From contig MNRP01000003.1 in the NCBI GenBank assembly GCA_001916005.1, forward strand, positions 1 through 22,165: a DNA stretch of 22,165 bases. Reading direction: 5' to 3'. The position numbers and the translations under genes were made by a program. This DNA comes from Clostridium sp. 26_22 (GTDB taxonomy: Bacteria > Bacillota > Clostridia > TANB77 > CAG-508). Of this stretch, positions 1-8,740 are shown in pieces; the stretch's first letter is position 1, and each line of letters begins with the position of its first letter. The notes under the pieces were generated by a model. It did not search any database and had not been told where the DNA came from. It saw nothing but the letters and a program-made list of their open reading frames with translations.

Positions 1-2716
1 AGTTATTTAATTCGTGTAATGTAACTTTTACTCCTGATACTGTGTTTTCACCATTATCAAATTGTCCGTTTCCTTGTCTTATTTCTCCTGTTTTTAATTC
101 TCCTGTTGTACTATCGACAAATACTGTTCCCGCAATTTTTCTTGCATCTGTTAATTCTAATTGTACTGGTGGAGCTGCATCTGTATCATCTTCATATGTA
201 TCAATATTTCCTATTTTCATATTTCCTGGTACTGAGTCAATATCTACTGCCGCTACTGTATTTCCATTATTATCTTTATATACTGTATATGAATTTATTT
301 CTACTGTACTATATAATGTTTCTTTATTATTTAATATTTGTAATACCGCTTCTCTATTTAATTTATATTGAACATATAAATAATTTGATTCTCCTGATTT
401 TATAACTGTATTTGTATCTATTACAGCCTTGTTATATTCTTCATTATATTTTTCACTTGAAGCTATATTTAAGTTTCCTGTTATATTATTTTGTCCATCA
501 ATTCCTGTTCCAGCTGATACTAATTCATAACGATTATCAAAATAATTAACTATACTATTTGCTTTTGTTAAATATGATGATTCATTTCTTATTGCTATTT
601 TATATGTTAAATATACTTGCATTTCTTTTGATTTATCATTTGTTTGATAATTTACATCTGATTCATATACAGCTCTTTTATATGTTCCTGTATAACTATT
701 TTTAAATTTTACTCCAACATTCCAAGAATCTGAGTTATCTGGTATCATTCCAGAATCATTTAATCTTTTACCATATTTGTAAACATGCCAATAACCATTT
801 ACTCCAACATTTACATTTTCTAAATCATTTGCAATTGCTAAATCTGCTTGTGGTTTTTCATATAGTCCTAAATTGATATATCTTATTTCTTTTGTTCCTG
901 GTTTAAAGTAATTTGCTATATTATAACCAGCATCATTTGTTTTTGCATGTATTGTACATGATGAACTGTCATTTATTTTTGCAACATGATCTTGTGTATT
1001 TGTATATCCAATTGAATATTTGTTGTTTACATTTACTCTATTTTCTCCTGTTGCTTCAACACTTGTAAAGTTTTTATCTAATACATCTCTTTCTACTTTA
1101 TCTGTTGATTTTGAACCATTATTCTTATTTATATTAATTGCAACTGATTGATAGATTAATCCATCATATTCAAATTCAATATAATAATCTGCTAATTTTT
1201 CAATTTCAACATCTTCAAAGATATATTCACCACCAGTTATTTCATTATATAATCCATTTTCTGATGATTTTGTTTCTTTTAGTGTATTTCCATCTTTGTC
1301 TTTTAATCTAACTGTTATTCCATTAAATGATTCATCATTTACATCATATTCATCATCTTTATATAAATCATTTCTTACTGTTTGTTTTCCAGATTGAACA
1401 TCTTTCCAAATATAACCTGATAATTTAATATATTTTTGTATATTTTTTATTGTTATTGATGTTTGGTTAATTGGTATTTCTATTCCATCTTTTATTATTT
1501 CATAACCATAATTTGGGTTTTTAGTTTCATATGCTACATATGTTCCCATTATTAAGTTTTCAAATTTTATTTTTCCATTTGAATCTGTCATAAACTCTGT
1601 TGCTTCACTTCTATTATCAACATAACTTAATATTCCATTTGTTTGTTTTACATATTTGTTTGTATCTTTATTTTGTAAAACAAATCCTACACCTACTAAT
1701 GGTAATTTTTCATCTCTTGAATCCACTTTATAAATTTCTAGATTTTTTGTTAATGTTATATCATAATTAAAGTCTGCATTTATTTCTGTTTCTGTTGGTT
1801 TATCACCTGTTTTTACTAACATCAATCTTTGTGTTCCAGAATTTCCTAAAAACCATAACTCTGCTGTATATACACTACCTGTGTCTATTTTTCCTTTAGC
1901 TGATATACTTGAAATTTTTGTGTGCTCTGAAGTTGCTTCTACTGTTACATAGAAATTTTCATCTGAAGAAACATCTGATTCATTTATAAATACTTCGCTA
2001 TCTCCTTCAAATCTACTATACCATACTTTTGAATATTCTGAATTATTTTCATCATATACATATATATTTGATAAACTTCCTTCAAAATTCCAATTAAATG
2101 GTCCAACTCTTACATAAGATTTTCCATTTTCATTGTATGCTGTTGTACTTATATTAGATTTATCTGTATTATCTGTTATTGTAGTATTTGCACTTCCTAT
2201 AGAATTAGCATAATCCTTTGCATCATTTATAATTTCTGTATCTTCATCTCCAGTATTATTATCATATGACCAATTGGCACCTAATGCATCACCAACATTA
2301 CTATACCATGTATTTATATAAGCCCATATTGCATTTTGTGCTTCTGAAGTATTTTGGAAATTTTTTACTCCGTTACTATAACCCATGTTTTTAGATAAAA
2401 TATATGCTAATACACCATTAGAATTATCTGTTACACTTGTACCAGCTGTATTCCAAGCTGTATTTCCTTCTATTTTTATGTATTTTTGAACTGTATATAC
2501 TATATCAATACCATCTAATGATGCACCTTTTTCAACACAGTATAAATCATCTCTATCAACTAAATCTGCTGAACTTACATATACACTTTCATCTTCATTT
2601 GTATCACCTTTTATATTGTCTAAACGTGTTGTAGCATTAACTGTTCCTGATATTACAAATATTGCTGTAGTCATAATTGCTGTAATATTTAATAGACCTT
2701 TTTTTATTTTATTCAT
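1..2716 (-). CDS. Putative Cys-Gln thioester surface adhesin with prealbumin-like and SdrD B-like domains (3' end outside window)
   Basis: Reading the minus strand from the ATG at 2716 gives 905 codons with no stop up to the left edge, so the gene is partial only because of the window. Residues 1-28 form a signal peptide (basic start, hydrophobic core, ending G-T-V-N-A). Residues 55-175 resemble a thioester (TQXA-type) domain: Cys60 in LYCVEKG and Gln127 in EAQNAIW are the expected pair for an internal Cys-Gln thioester, which in known streptococcal adhesins reacts covalently with host proteins. Residues 325-428 look like a CnaB/prealbumin-like domain with Lys330 (IYKVD) and Glu397 (AYETK) as candidate isopeptide partners. 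SdrD B-like modules begin near 431 (SGYIWKDV) and 860 (IAGTVFVD). It follows the 1624-residue surface protein gene by 18 bases and is surely co-transcribed. The anchor lies outside the window. Surface adhesin is well supported; the thioester is inferred from motifs. Confidence 0.8.
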   Translation of the reverse strand, partial: MNKIKKGLLNITAIMTTAIFVISGTVNATTRLDNIKGDTNEDESVYVSSADLVDRDDLYCVEKGASLDGIDIVYTVQKYIKIEGNTAWNTAGTSVTDNSNGVLAYILSKNMGYSNGVKNFQNTSEAQNAIWAYINTWYSNVGDALGANWSYDNNTGDEDTEIINDAKDYANSIGSANTTITDNTDKSNISTTAYNENGKSYVRVGPFNWNFEGSLSNIYVYDENNSEYSKVWYSRFEGDSEVFINESDVSSDENFYVTVEATSEHTKISSISAKGKIDTGSVYTAELWFLGNSGTQRLMLVKTGDKPTETEINADFNYDITLTKNLEIYKVDSRDEKLPLVGVGFVLQNKDTNKYVKQTNGILSYVDNRSEATEFMTDSNGKIKFENLIMGTYVAYETKNPNYGYEIIKDGIEIPINQTSITIKNIQKYIKLSGYIWKDVQSGKQTVRNDLYKDDEYDVNDESFNGITVRLKDKDGNTLKETKSSENGLYNEITGGEYIFEDVEIEKLADYYIEFEYDGLIYQSVAININKNNGSKSTDKVERDVLDKNFTSVEATGENRVNVNNKYSIGYTNTQDHVAKINDSSSCTIHAKTNDAGYNIANYFKPGTKEIRYINLGLYEKPQADLAIANDLENVNVGVNGYWHVYKYGKRLNDSGMIPDNSDSWNVGVKFKNSYTGTYKRAVYESDVNYQTNDKSKEMQVYLTYKIAIRNESSYLTKANSIVNYFDNRYELVSAGTGIDGQNNITGNLNIASSEKYNEEYNKAVIDTNTVIKSGESNYLYVQYKLNREAVLQILNNKETLYSTVEINSYTVYKDNNGNTVAAVDIDSVPGNMKIGNIDTYEDDTDAAPPVQLELTDARKIAGTVFVDSTTGELKTGEIRQGNGQFDNGENTVSGVKVTLHELNN

Positions 2717-2722
2717 TTTTAT

Positions 2723-2735
2723 TTACCTCCTTTCC
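2723..2735 (-). promoter_or_regulatory. Ribosome binding site of the thioester adhesin, touching the upstream stop codon
   Basis: The minus strand reads GGAAAGGAGGTAA here. GGAGG at 2726-2730 lies 9 bases before the ATG at 2716. The 5' end of the site shares a base with the TAG stop (2735-2737) of the upstream surface-protein gene. This fixes the start and suggests translational coupling. Confidence 0.85.
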
Positions 2736-5700
2736 TATAAAATTCTTCCATGTATAATTTTTCTTGATATTAAATAAGATCCTGCTAAAAGTATTGCTAC
2801 TGTTGTTATTATTAATGAAATTGTTGTTACTACTTCACCTGTTTTTATACTTAATATTACTTCTGCTGTTCCCATATCATCTTCACCTTTTACTTTATTA
2901 CCTGCTGTTGAGTCAACATCTTGTAATCCTAATTCATTGTAACTTTCTACAATTTCCGCTGTATTTGGAATTAATCCTGTATTACTTTCAGTCATTTGTT
3001 TTGTTACAATCAATTTAATTTCTTTGCTTTCACCTGGTGCTATTTTTTGGTTTGCAAAACTTGTTGTGTATACATTTCCATCTGCTTGATACCAATCTTT
3101 GTTCAATTCTGAACTAAATTTGTAATCTGATGATAAGTAATCTGCAATTTTTCTTACATAAGCATCAACTTCACCTTCGTTTGTAACTTTTATTGTATAT
3201 TCAACAACTACTGTTGTTGCATTAACTAATTTTGCATCAATTTCTGCTTTTGCAAGTGTTGCATTATCATATTCTTTTGTAACTGTTCCTTTTGAGTTTT
3301 GAATTGTTATTCTATTAACTGTTTTGTCTAATTTCAAGTCAAATACTTTTGCTTCTTGTAATCCAATATTTATGTTTGCAACATTATTATTATTTAATTT
3401 TATAATTTCTGTTGCTCCTACTGTCTTTTCTTCATTATTTTGATTTATCTTTTTATTTATTACTTTTGAGTTATTTTCTTCTGATACTCCTGCTTTTTCA
3501 TAAGTTGTTAGTATATATTTTGAAGTATCATATTCAAATATTACTATATATTCTCCATTTGGTACTTTGTTTAAACTATAAAAACCATTATTGTCTGTTG
3601 TTGTTACTATTTCTTTTCCTTCTGTATCTTTAGCTATCTCATTATTAGATGTAGATACTAATCTTACTACAATTCCTGATAATAATTGTTCTGATGTATC
3701 TTTTTGTCCATTATTATTTGTGTCTAACCATGCTGTACCAGCAATTACATTATTTGTTGTAACAGTTGAATCTGGGTTTTCTGTATTTTCACCATTATTT
3801 GTATTACCGCCATTATTATTTCCGTTGTTATTTCCGTTGTTGTTACTATTTGATTCTGGTTGTAATATATGTTTTACAGTTGCCTCTTTTAATTTTAATC
3901 CGTCAACACTAACTACTACATTATTTTCAATCTCCATAGCTTTGCTATTTCCTGGTATTTTATTTACAATTGCTTTTACTGTATATTCAACAGTTTCATT
4001 TTCAGCTAATTCATCTTTAATTGTTAATTTAGAATTTTGTTCTAAATATTGTCCTTTTCCTAATACATTTCCATTTTTTTGAACTTCTGATAATGTTGTT
4101 TTATTTGAAATACTGTCAAATATTTGAATATTTTGTAATTTTTCTGTTCCTATATTTTTTACTTTTATTTTATACTCAATTGTTTCCCCTGCTTTAACAT
4201 AGTTATTACTATTATTTGAAGTCATACTTAATTCTATATTAGCAATTCTTACATTAAATTCTAATTGATTTGAATAAAATGTTTCTTTATTTTGTTCTGC
4301 TGTTACAGACATTTTTGAATTTGTCAATTTTGTATTACTATCTATAATTGTTTCAATAACAACTCTCTTTGTTTCCCCTGCTGAAATCTTATCTATAACA
4401 ATATATTTATTATTTTTTTCTACTACATTGTTATTTTCTGAATTTGTGTAACTAATATCTCTTACATTAAATATTTCTCCGGCTAGCACATTAACTTTAA
4501 CATTTTTTAAATCTTCATTTGAAGTATTTTTTACATTTGCAATATAGCCATATGTATAACCATTTTTTACTTGCTCATTATCTGTTGTTGAATATAATTC
4601 AATTTCAATATTTGCTTCTTTTACTTCTGTTATAAGTTCATTAGATTTTTTTGTAACTTCTCCATATTTAGTTGTTAATTCATTTGATAATTTTGTTCCT
4701 TTTGTTCCTTTATTTACTTTTACTAAATAACTTTGAGTTGTTGTTTCTCCAACTGATAATTTTGCAATATTAAATTGTATATTTTTTCTATCTTTATATT
4801 CTATAAATGGTTTATAATCAACTGGTTCAATACTCATCCCTGTTGGTACTTCATTTTTTTCTACATATGTTGTACCTTCTGGTACTTTTCCCACAACATT
4901 AATGTTTGTCATATCTTCTGTTCCAGTATTAGATACTGTAACTGTATATTTTATAATTTCTCCTTCTTTTACTTCTTGTGTTCTTTCTTCTCCTGCTACA
5001 AAGGCTTTTAATGTTGTATCCACAACTGGACCTTTTCCTGTTTCTAATGTTAATCTATCTAATTCTACAGATGATTCTGTTGAATTATTTGTGTTTGTAT
5101 AATATACATTATAACCTTCTTGTGCTACTTTGTTGTATTCTAAGTTTTCTGGAATTGTAATTCCATATGTAATATCAATTTCTTCTAATACATCTAATTC
5201 ATCTACTATAATTAAATATTTTTTTACATTAGTAAAATCAGTTATATTTTCTTGCCATGCATTTGATGTATTTTCTAGATCTGTTGTTGCTTTTTCGTTA
5301 TTTGAATAATATATTTTTACTTTACTATTATCTATTCCAGATACTTTTATGGCACCATTTACTAATATATCGATATTATTTATTCCAGATACTGCATCTT
5401 TTGTTGGGAATGTTCCTAAAATCTTAACATTTGAAATTTTGTCTTCATTATTATTTATTATATTTTTTTCTATTGTCACATTTTTTTCTGTTTCTGAAGT
5501 TTGTAATTTTGCTGTTTTTTCACCATCATTATTTATAACATTAATTCCATAATCTGAAATTTGATTTGTTGTTACAAGTCCAGCATATGAAACTATATTA
5601 ATATTTTGTTGTTCTGTTCCAATATTTGCTCCATTTTTATAATTAATTGCATTTGCATTTGTGTATGTCATTATTACTGTTTCCGTACTGCTTGTTGCTT

Positions 5701-7609
5701 TTTTATTTATTGTTAAATCTGCATTTATTAATAACACAGCTCCATCTATTGCTTCATCTTTATATTTTGTTTGTTCTCCATCAAAGGTTATTTCTATTGT
5801 TTTACCATTTAATTTTGAAGATTTGATTTTTAATTCATCTTCATATATTAAAGATATAGAATTTACTTTAATGTTTTCTATTTTTTCTGGTAATTGAATT
5901 CTTACAACTGGATTTTTAAATAATTCATTACTTTCTTCCTTTGATTGTAATGTAACTCTAAATTCAACATTTTGATTTGTTGTCATTGTTGAAAGTTCTG
6001 TTTTATTTATTTCTAGTTTGGCAGATGTTTCTGTTTCTTTTAATTCAATTTTGCTTTCTGCTTCTTCTATGTTATTTTCTTTGTCAACTGATGTATAAGT
6101 ACCTTCTGCATTTAAAACAATTTCATTTGCAGTTTTTATAGTATTTTTATTAGCATTTACAATTGTTTTTGTATTTTCTATTTCTAGTTTTTCTATTTTT
6201 TGTGGTGTTGTTAATATCATTTTAATATTTTCAACATTCTCTTTATATTCTACTATGATATCTCCGTTTTCATTTGCCTCTGTTTGTGAATCTATATTTG
6301 TTAATTGCTTATTTGTATCTGTATTTACAATTGTTATTCTACCATTTTCTCCAAGTATGTCTATCATTTTTTGTTTATTTATTTTTGTAGTTTTGTAAAT
6401 TGATTTTATAGTGCTATCATTATCTTTTTCTAATATATTTACACTTGATGCAACTCCTACTAAATTTGTATTTAAAATTGTTTTATATGTCAATTCTCTA
6501 TCTATACTATAATATAATTTACCTTTGTATATGCTTGTTTCATTTTGAACTTGTTCAATTTTAAATATAGAATCTTTTTCTTCGTTACTTAATCCCATTT
6601 CATGAGATGCTGTAAATACTGTTTTATTATCATCATAAAGTTCTATTTTTGAACTTATTTTATTTGATTGTTCTTCAAATCTACCAGTTTCATCAAATAT
6701 ATATGTAATAATAAATGTATCGTTTCCTTCTCTTAACCAAGAAACTTTATTTTCTACGTTTTCATTATTTACAGTTATATTTATTGTTCCTGTTTCTGCA
6801 TTATAATTCCACATATCATCTGATAATTTTTTATTATTTGTTGTTAAATTATCAACAGAACTTACTAATACTGTTTTAGGAAATTTATCTAAAATTTTAG
6901 GAGCAACAATTTCTAATGAAGTAGATTTTATAGGAAATAAGTTATCTTTTATTCCTGACATTACTTTTATTTGTACAATTTTTTTATCTACACCATTATA
7001 ATTTAAAATCTTATTTGTTATTACTTCTTGTGATAAGATATTATCACCTTTTTGATATGGACTTACCATATGTAATCTTACTGTTCTTGTTGCTGTTATA
7101 GAAATATTTTTTTCTGTTTCATCTCTATAAATGCCACTTAAACCTAATTTTGATTCTATGCTTATTAAACTTAAATCAAATTCACTATCTTTTACAAACT
7201 CAATTCCAACTTCTATTTCTTTTGTATCTCCGGCATTTATTTGATTTAAATAAATATTATTTTCATCTATTTTATTTACTATATCATTTTGAATATCTGT
7301 TTTAAATTTAAAATTAGAATTTTTTAATGAGATTTGTCCATTAAAATATCCATTTTGTTTTACAGACACTTGTAGATACATTTTCATATCTTCTGAATTT
7401 ATTTTTTCATCCAATGAACTTACTTTGTTTCCATTAGAATCCTTAAAATAAGCCATAAACTCTACGTTTTTATGACTAGTACTTTTTGTTTCGCTTATAG
7501 CATTTGCAGCATATGATACTATGCTATCACATAAAACTAAAACATTTGCCATTGTTAAAGTTATTATTAATGCTATCGCTGTAGTAACTTTTAAGATTTT
7601 TTCTTTCAT
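2735..7609 (-). CDS. Giant cell-surface protein with DUF11-like repeats, SdrD B-like domain and C-terminal KTGE/membrane anchor
   Basis: A 1624-residue secreted surface protein. Residues 1-35 are a signal peptide (likely cleavage after SYA). The long Thr/Asn/Lys-rich body is beta-sandwich-like. DUF11-type repeats start near residues 862, 1000 and 1123 (for example EGEIIKYTVTVSNTG and AGETIEYKIKVKNIG). An Asn/Gly linker covers about 1253-1281. An SdrD B-like domain starts near 1285 with a calcium-loop-like DTNNNGQKDTSE. A further beta module (about 1421-1580) precedes LSIKTGE (1586-1592), a hydrophobic helix (1593-1614) and a basic tail, which is the layout of a sorting signal but without canonical LPXTG. 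The only cysteine I see, Cys27, is inside the signal peptide. The start is set by AGGGGG at 7617-7622. It is the first gene of a two-gene adhesin operon. Its role as stalk, adhesin or shield is not established. Confidence 0.85.
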   Translation of the reverse strand: MKEKILKVTTAIALIITLTMANVLVLCDSIVSYAANAISETKSTSHKNVEFMAYFKDSNGNKVSSLDEKINSEDMKMYLQVSVKQNGYFNGQISLKNSNFKFKTDIQNDIVNKIDENNIYLNQINAGDTKEIEVGIEFVKDSEFDLSLISIESKLGLSGIYRDETEKNISITATRTVRLHMVSPYQKGDNILSQEVITNKILNYNGVDKKIVQIKVMSGIKDNLFPIKSTSLEIVAPKILDKFPKTVLVSSVDNLTTNNKKLSDDMWNYNAETGTINITVNNENVENKVSWLREGNDTFIITYIFDETGRFEEQSNKISSKIELYDDNKTVFTASHEMGLSNEEKDSIFKIEQVQNETSIYKGKLYYSIDRELTYKTILNTNLVGVASSVNILEKDNDSTIKSIYKTTKINKQKMIDILGENGRITIVNTDTNKQLTNIDSQTEANENGDIIVEYKENVENIKMILTTPQKIEKLEIENTKTIVNANKNTIKTANEIVLNAEGTYTSVDKENNIEEAESKIELKETETSAKLEINKTELSTMTTNQNVEFRVTLQSKEESNELFKNPVVRIQLPEKIENIKVNSISLIYEDELKIKSSKLNGKTIEITFDGEQTKYKDEAIDGAVLLINADLTINKKATSSTETVIMTYTNANAINYKNGANIGTEQQNINIVSYAGLVTTNQISDYGINVINNDGEKTAKLQTSETEKNVTIEKNIINNNEDKISNVKILGTFPTKDAVSGINNIDILVNGAIKVSGIDNSKVKIYYSNNEKATTDLENTSNAWQENITDFTNVKKYLIIVDELDVLEEIDITYGITIPENLEYNKVAQEGYNVYYTNTNNSTESSVELDRLTLETGKGPVVDTTLKAFVAGEERTQEVKEGEIIKYTVTVSNTGTEDMTNINVVGKVPEGTTYVEKNEVPTGMSIEPVDYKPFIEYKDRKNIQFNIAKLSVGETTTQSYLVKVNKGTKGTKLSNELTTKYGEVTKKSNELITEVKEANIEIELYSTTDNEQVKNGYTYGYIANVKNTSNEDLKNVKVNVLAGEIFNVRDISYTNSENNNVVEKNNKYIVIDKISAGETKRVVIETIIDSNTKLTNSKMSVTAEQNKETFYSNQLEFNVRIANIELSMTSNNSNNYVKAGETIEYKIKVKNIGTEKLQNIQIFDSISNKTTLSEVQKNGNVLGKGQYLEQNSKLTIKDELAENETVEYTVKAIVNKIPGNSKAMEIENNVVVSVDGLKLKEATVKHILQPESNSNNNGNNNGNNNGGNTNNGENTENPDSTVTTNNVIAGTAWLDTNNNGQKDTSEQLLSGIVVRLVSTSNNEIAKDTEGKEIVTTTDNNGFYSLNKVPNGEYIVIFEYDTSKYILTTYEKAGVSEENNSKVINKKINQNNEEKTVGATEIIKLNNNNVANINIGLQEAKVFDLKLDKTVNRITIQNSKGTVTKEYDNATLAKAEIDAKLVNATTVVVEYTIKVTNEGEVDAYVRKIADYLSSDYKFSSELNKDWYQADGNVYTTSFANQKIAPGESKEIKLIVTKQMTESNTGLIPNTAEIVESYNELGLQDVDSTAGNKVKGEDDMGTAEVILSIKTGEVVTTISLIITTVAILLAGSYLISRKIIHGRIL

Positions 7610-7671
7610 AATATTTCCCCCTAAAATAATTAATTTTTATAATATATAATATATATAATTATTGCTTATAT

Positions 7672-7700
7672 ATAATATAATTCTAGTACTTATAAGTCAA
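7672..7700 (-). promoter_or_regulatory. SigA-type promoter P2 of the surface-protein operon
   Basis: On the minus strand, TTGACT (7695-7700) is followed by a 17-base spacer and TATTAT (7672-7677). The predicted start is near 7665, about 55 bases before the ATG at 7609. A perfect 10-base palindrome, ACTTATAAGT (7688-7697), overlaps the -35 and spacer and could be a protein-binding site. Confidence 0.75.
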
Positions 7701-7847
7701 TACAAGTATTTTTCAGTACAAACTAAGCACTAAACTTTATTTACGGAACTAGAAAAAAGATTAATATTTCAATTATATTAAATTAATATTAAATTTTCAT
7801 TACAAGTTTCGGCAAAATAATCCTTTTACATAATTCTTCCAGAATAT
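7701..7847 (-). other. AT-rich leader between the tandem promoters P1 and P2
   Basis: About 150 bases that would form the 5' leader of transcripts from the upstream promoter. I see no convincing gene. A short AGGAAG-like site is followed by an ATG-TAA start-stop pair near 7820-7830 on the minus strand. I could not match the leader to a known riboswitch class; in particular no c-di-GMP riboswitch core was recognised. Confidence 0.35.
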
Positions 7848-7876
7848 ATTATACAACATTTAGATTGTTTTTTCAA
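7848..7876 (-). promoter_or_regulatory. SigA-type promoter P1 upstream of the surface-protein operon
   Basis: On the minus strand, TTGAAA (7871-7876), a 17-base spacer and a perfect TATAAT (7848-7853). Transcription would start near 7841, about 230 bases before the ATG at 7609, and run through P2. Confidence 0.7.
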
Positions 7877-7943
7877 CGTTTTTTAAAGCTTTTTTCTGTA
7901 TTTTTTTAATTTTTTTAGTTTACTTTTTAGCATCAGTTACCAA

Positions 7944-8175
7944 TTAATACTTTTGAAGATAGAGGCTGGTAAATATATGAAATAATTATTTTTGAATGCG
8001 ATTGGAATAATTTTAGAAATTCTTAATTGATTTTTAGGGGAATGTTCACGTCGAACGAAGTGAGGACTAAGTGAAAGGGTCCCAAAAAATCAATTTAGAA
8101 TTTCTTTAATTATGTATTGAGCCGAAAAAATAATTATTTCATATATTTACCAGCCTCTATCTTCAAAAGTATTAA
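7944..8175. repeat. 232-bp palindromic element with perfect 50-bp terminal inverted repeats
   Basis: Bases 7944-7993 are the exact reverse complement of 8126-8175. Inside, 8009-8039 and 8081-8111 pair again (about 27 of 31), and TTCAC (8045-8049) pairs with GTGAA (8071-8075). The whole element can therefore fold into one long interrupted hairpin with a 21-base apical region. The apex (about 8037-8083) is clearly richer in G and C than the flanks and includes GGGTCCC (8077-8083). Both ends carry TTAA/TA, as expected if a TA target had been duplicated. It sits between the divergent adhesin and small-gene units, and no open frame of note lies in it. It could be a MITE-like element or a structured RNA. 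No second copy is visible in this window. Confidence 0.85.
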
Positions 8176-8252
8176 GTAGTAACATTTCTATTAATTTTGA
8201 ATATAATAATTATGATATTACATATATCATACATAATTTAATATACTTTATT

Positions 8253-8260
8253 AGAGGTGA
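8253..8260 (+). promoter_or_regulatory. Ribosome binding site choosing the ATG at 8266
   Basis: AGAGGTGA lies 5 bases before the ATG at 8266. The in-frame GTG at 8257 is inside this site and so is not the start. Confidence 0.8.
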
Positions 8261-8265
8261 TAATT

Positions 8266-8739
8266 ATGAATAATAATTCTATGAATTTAAATAATCAATC
8301 TATGGAGAATATAAAAAATCTCGTAGATAACGGAAATATTTCAGAAGCAATTTCTCAAATTTCTCCTGAAATGATACAAAATTTTTCTAAAATATTATCA
8401 AGTCAAAAAAACGAAAATCAAACTCAAAACAGCCAAACACAACAAAACAATGTAAATTCTAATTTTCAAAATGAACAAACTAATTCTGCAAAAGCACAAA
8501 ACAATGATTTTAATTTTAATATGGACAATATTGATATGAATACCATTAAAAACATATCTTCAATAATGGGAAATATGAATAATACCAAAAATGATCCCAG
8601 AGCTAATTTACTAGCTTCTTTAAAGCCATATCTTAGAGATAGTAAAAAAAGTCAATTAGATAATTATATGAATTTATTAAACGTTACTAAAATCGCTGAA
8701 ATTATGAAGAACACCAACACAAATAATAAGGAGAATTGA
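8266..8739 (+). CDS. Hypothetical Asn/Gln-rich protein, 157 residues
   Basis: Function not recognised. The N-terminal third has short amphipathic helices (SMENIKNLVDNGNISEAI and PEMIQNFSKIL). Residues 45-90 are a low-complexity Asn/Gln stretch. The C-terminal 45 residues form a conserved-looking helical unit starting NDPRANLLASLKPYLRDSKK, a pattern I recall from small proteins of unknown function in spore-forming Firmicutes. There is no signal peptide or membrane segment, so it is probably cytoplasmic. The next gene starts one base after its TGA stop, and the downstream AAGGAG lies inside its last codons, so the two are an operon and translationally coupled. No clear promoter is seen between the palindrome (ending 8175) and the ribosome binding site; CATACATA at 8228-8235 is only a weak match to a sporulation sigma -10. 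Confidence 0.75.
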   Translation: MNNNSMNLNNQSMENIKNLVDNGNISEAISQISPEMIQNFSKILSSQKNENQTQNSQTQQNNVNSNFQNEQTNSAKAQNNDFNFNMDNIDMNTIKNISSIMGNMNNTKNDPRANLLASLKPYLRDSKKSQLDNYMNLLNVTKIAEIMKNTNTNNKEN

Positions 8740-8740
8740 A

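Noticed and set aside
3591..4082. A 163-codon open frame on the plus strand inside the 1624-residue surface gene
   Set aside because: It is antisense to a clear SdrD B-like domain and linker, has no ribosome binding site, and its composition is that of reversed Asn/Thr codons. The same holds for the other plus-strand frames in 1-7609.
7500..7609. Lipoprotein signal at Cys27 of the giant surface protein
   Set aside because: The residues before Cys27 are L-V-L, without the small residue needed at -1, and an ordinary signal peptidase site (SYA) follows a few residues later.
7701..7847. Riboswitch (for example c-di-GMP) in the adhesin leader
   Set aside because: I could not find the conserved core or the expected paired helices; only short A/T-rich hairpins are possible.
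7944..8175. Invertible promoter (phase-variable switch) flanked by the 50-bp inverted repeats
   Set aside because: The segment between the arms is itself largely palindromic and contains no clear promoter, and both adhesin promoters lie outside the arms, so inversion would change little. Reads in both orientations would be needed to revive this idea.
8228..8235. Sporulation sigma factor -10 (CATACATA) before the small gene pair
   Set aside because: No matching -35 at the right distance, and the consensus fit is partial.
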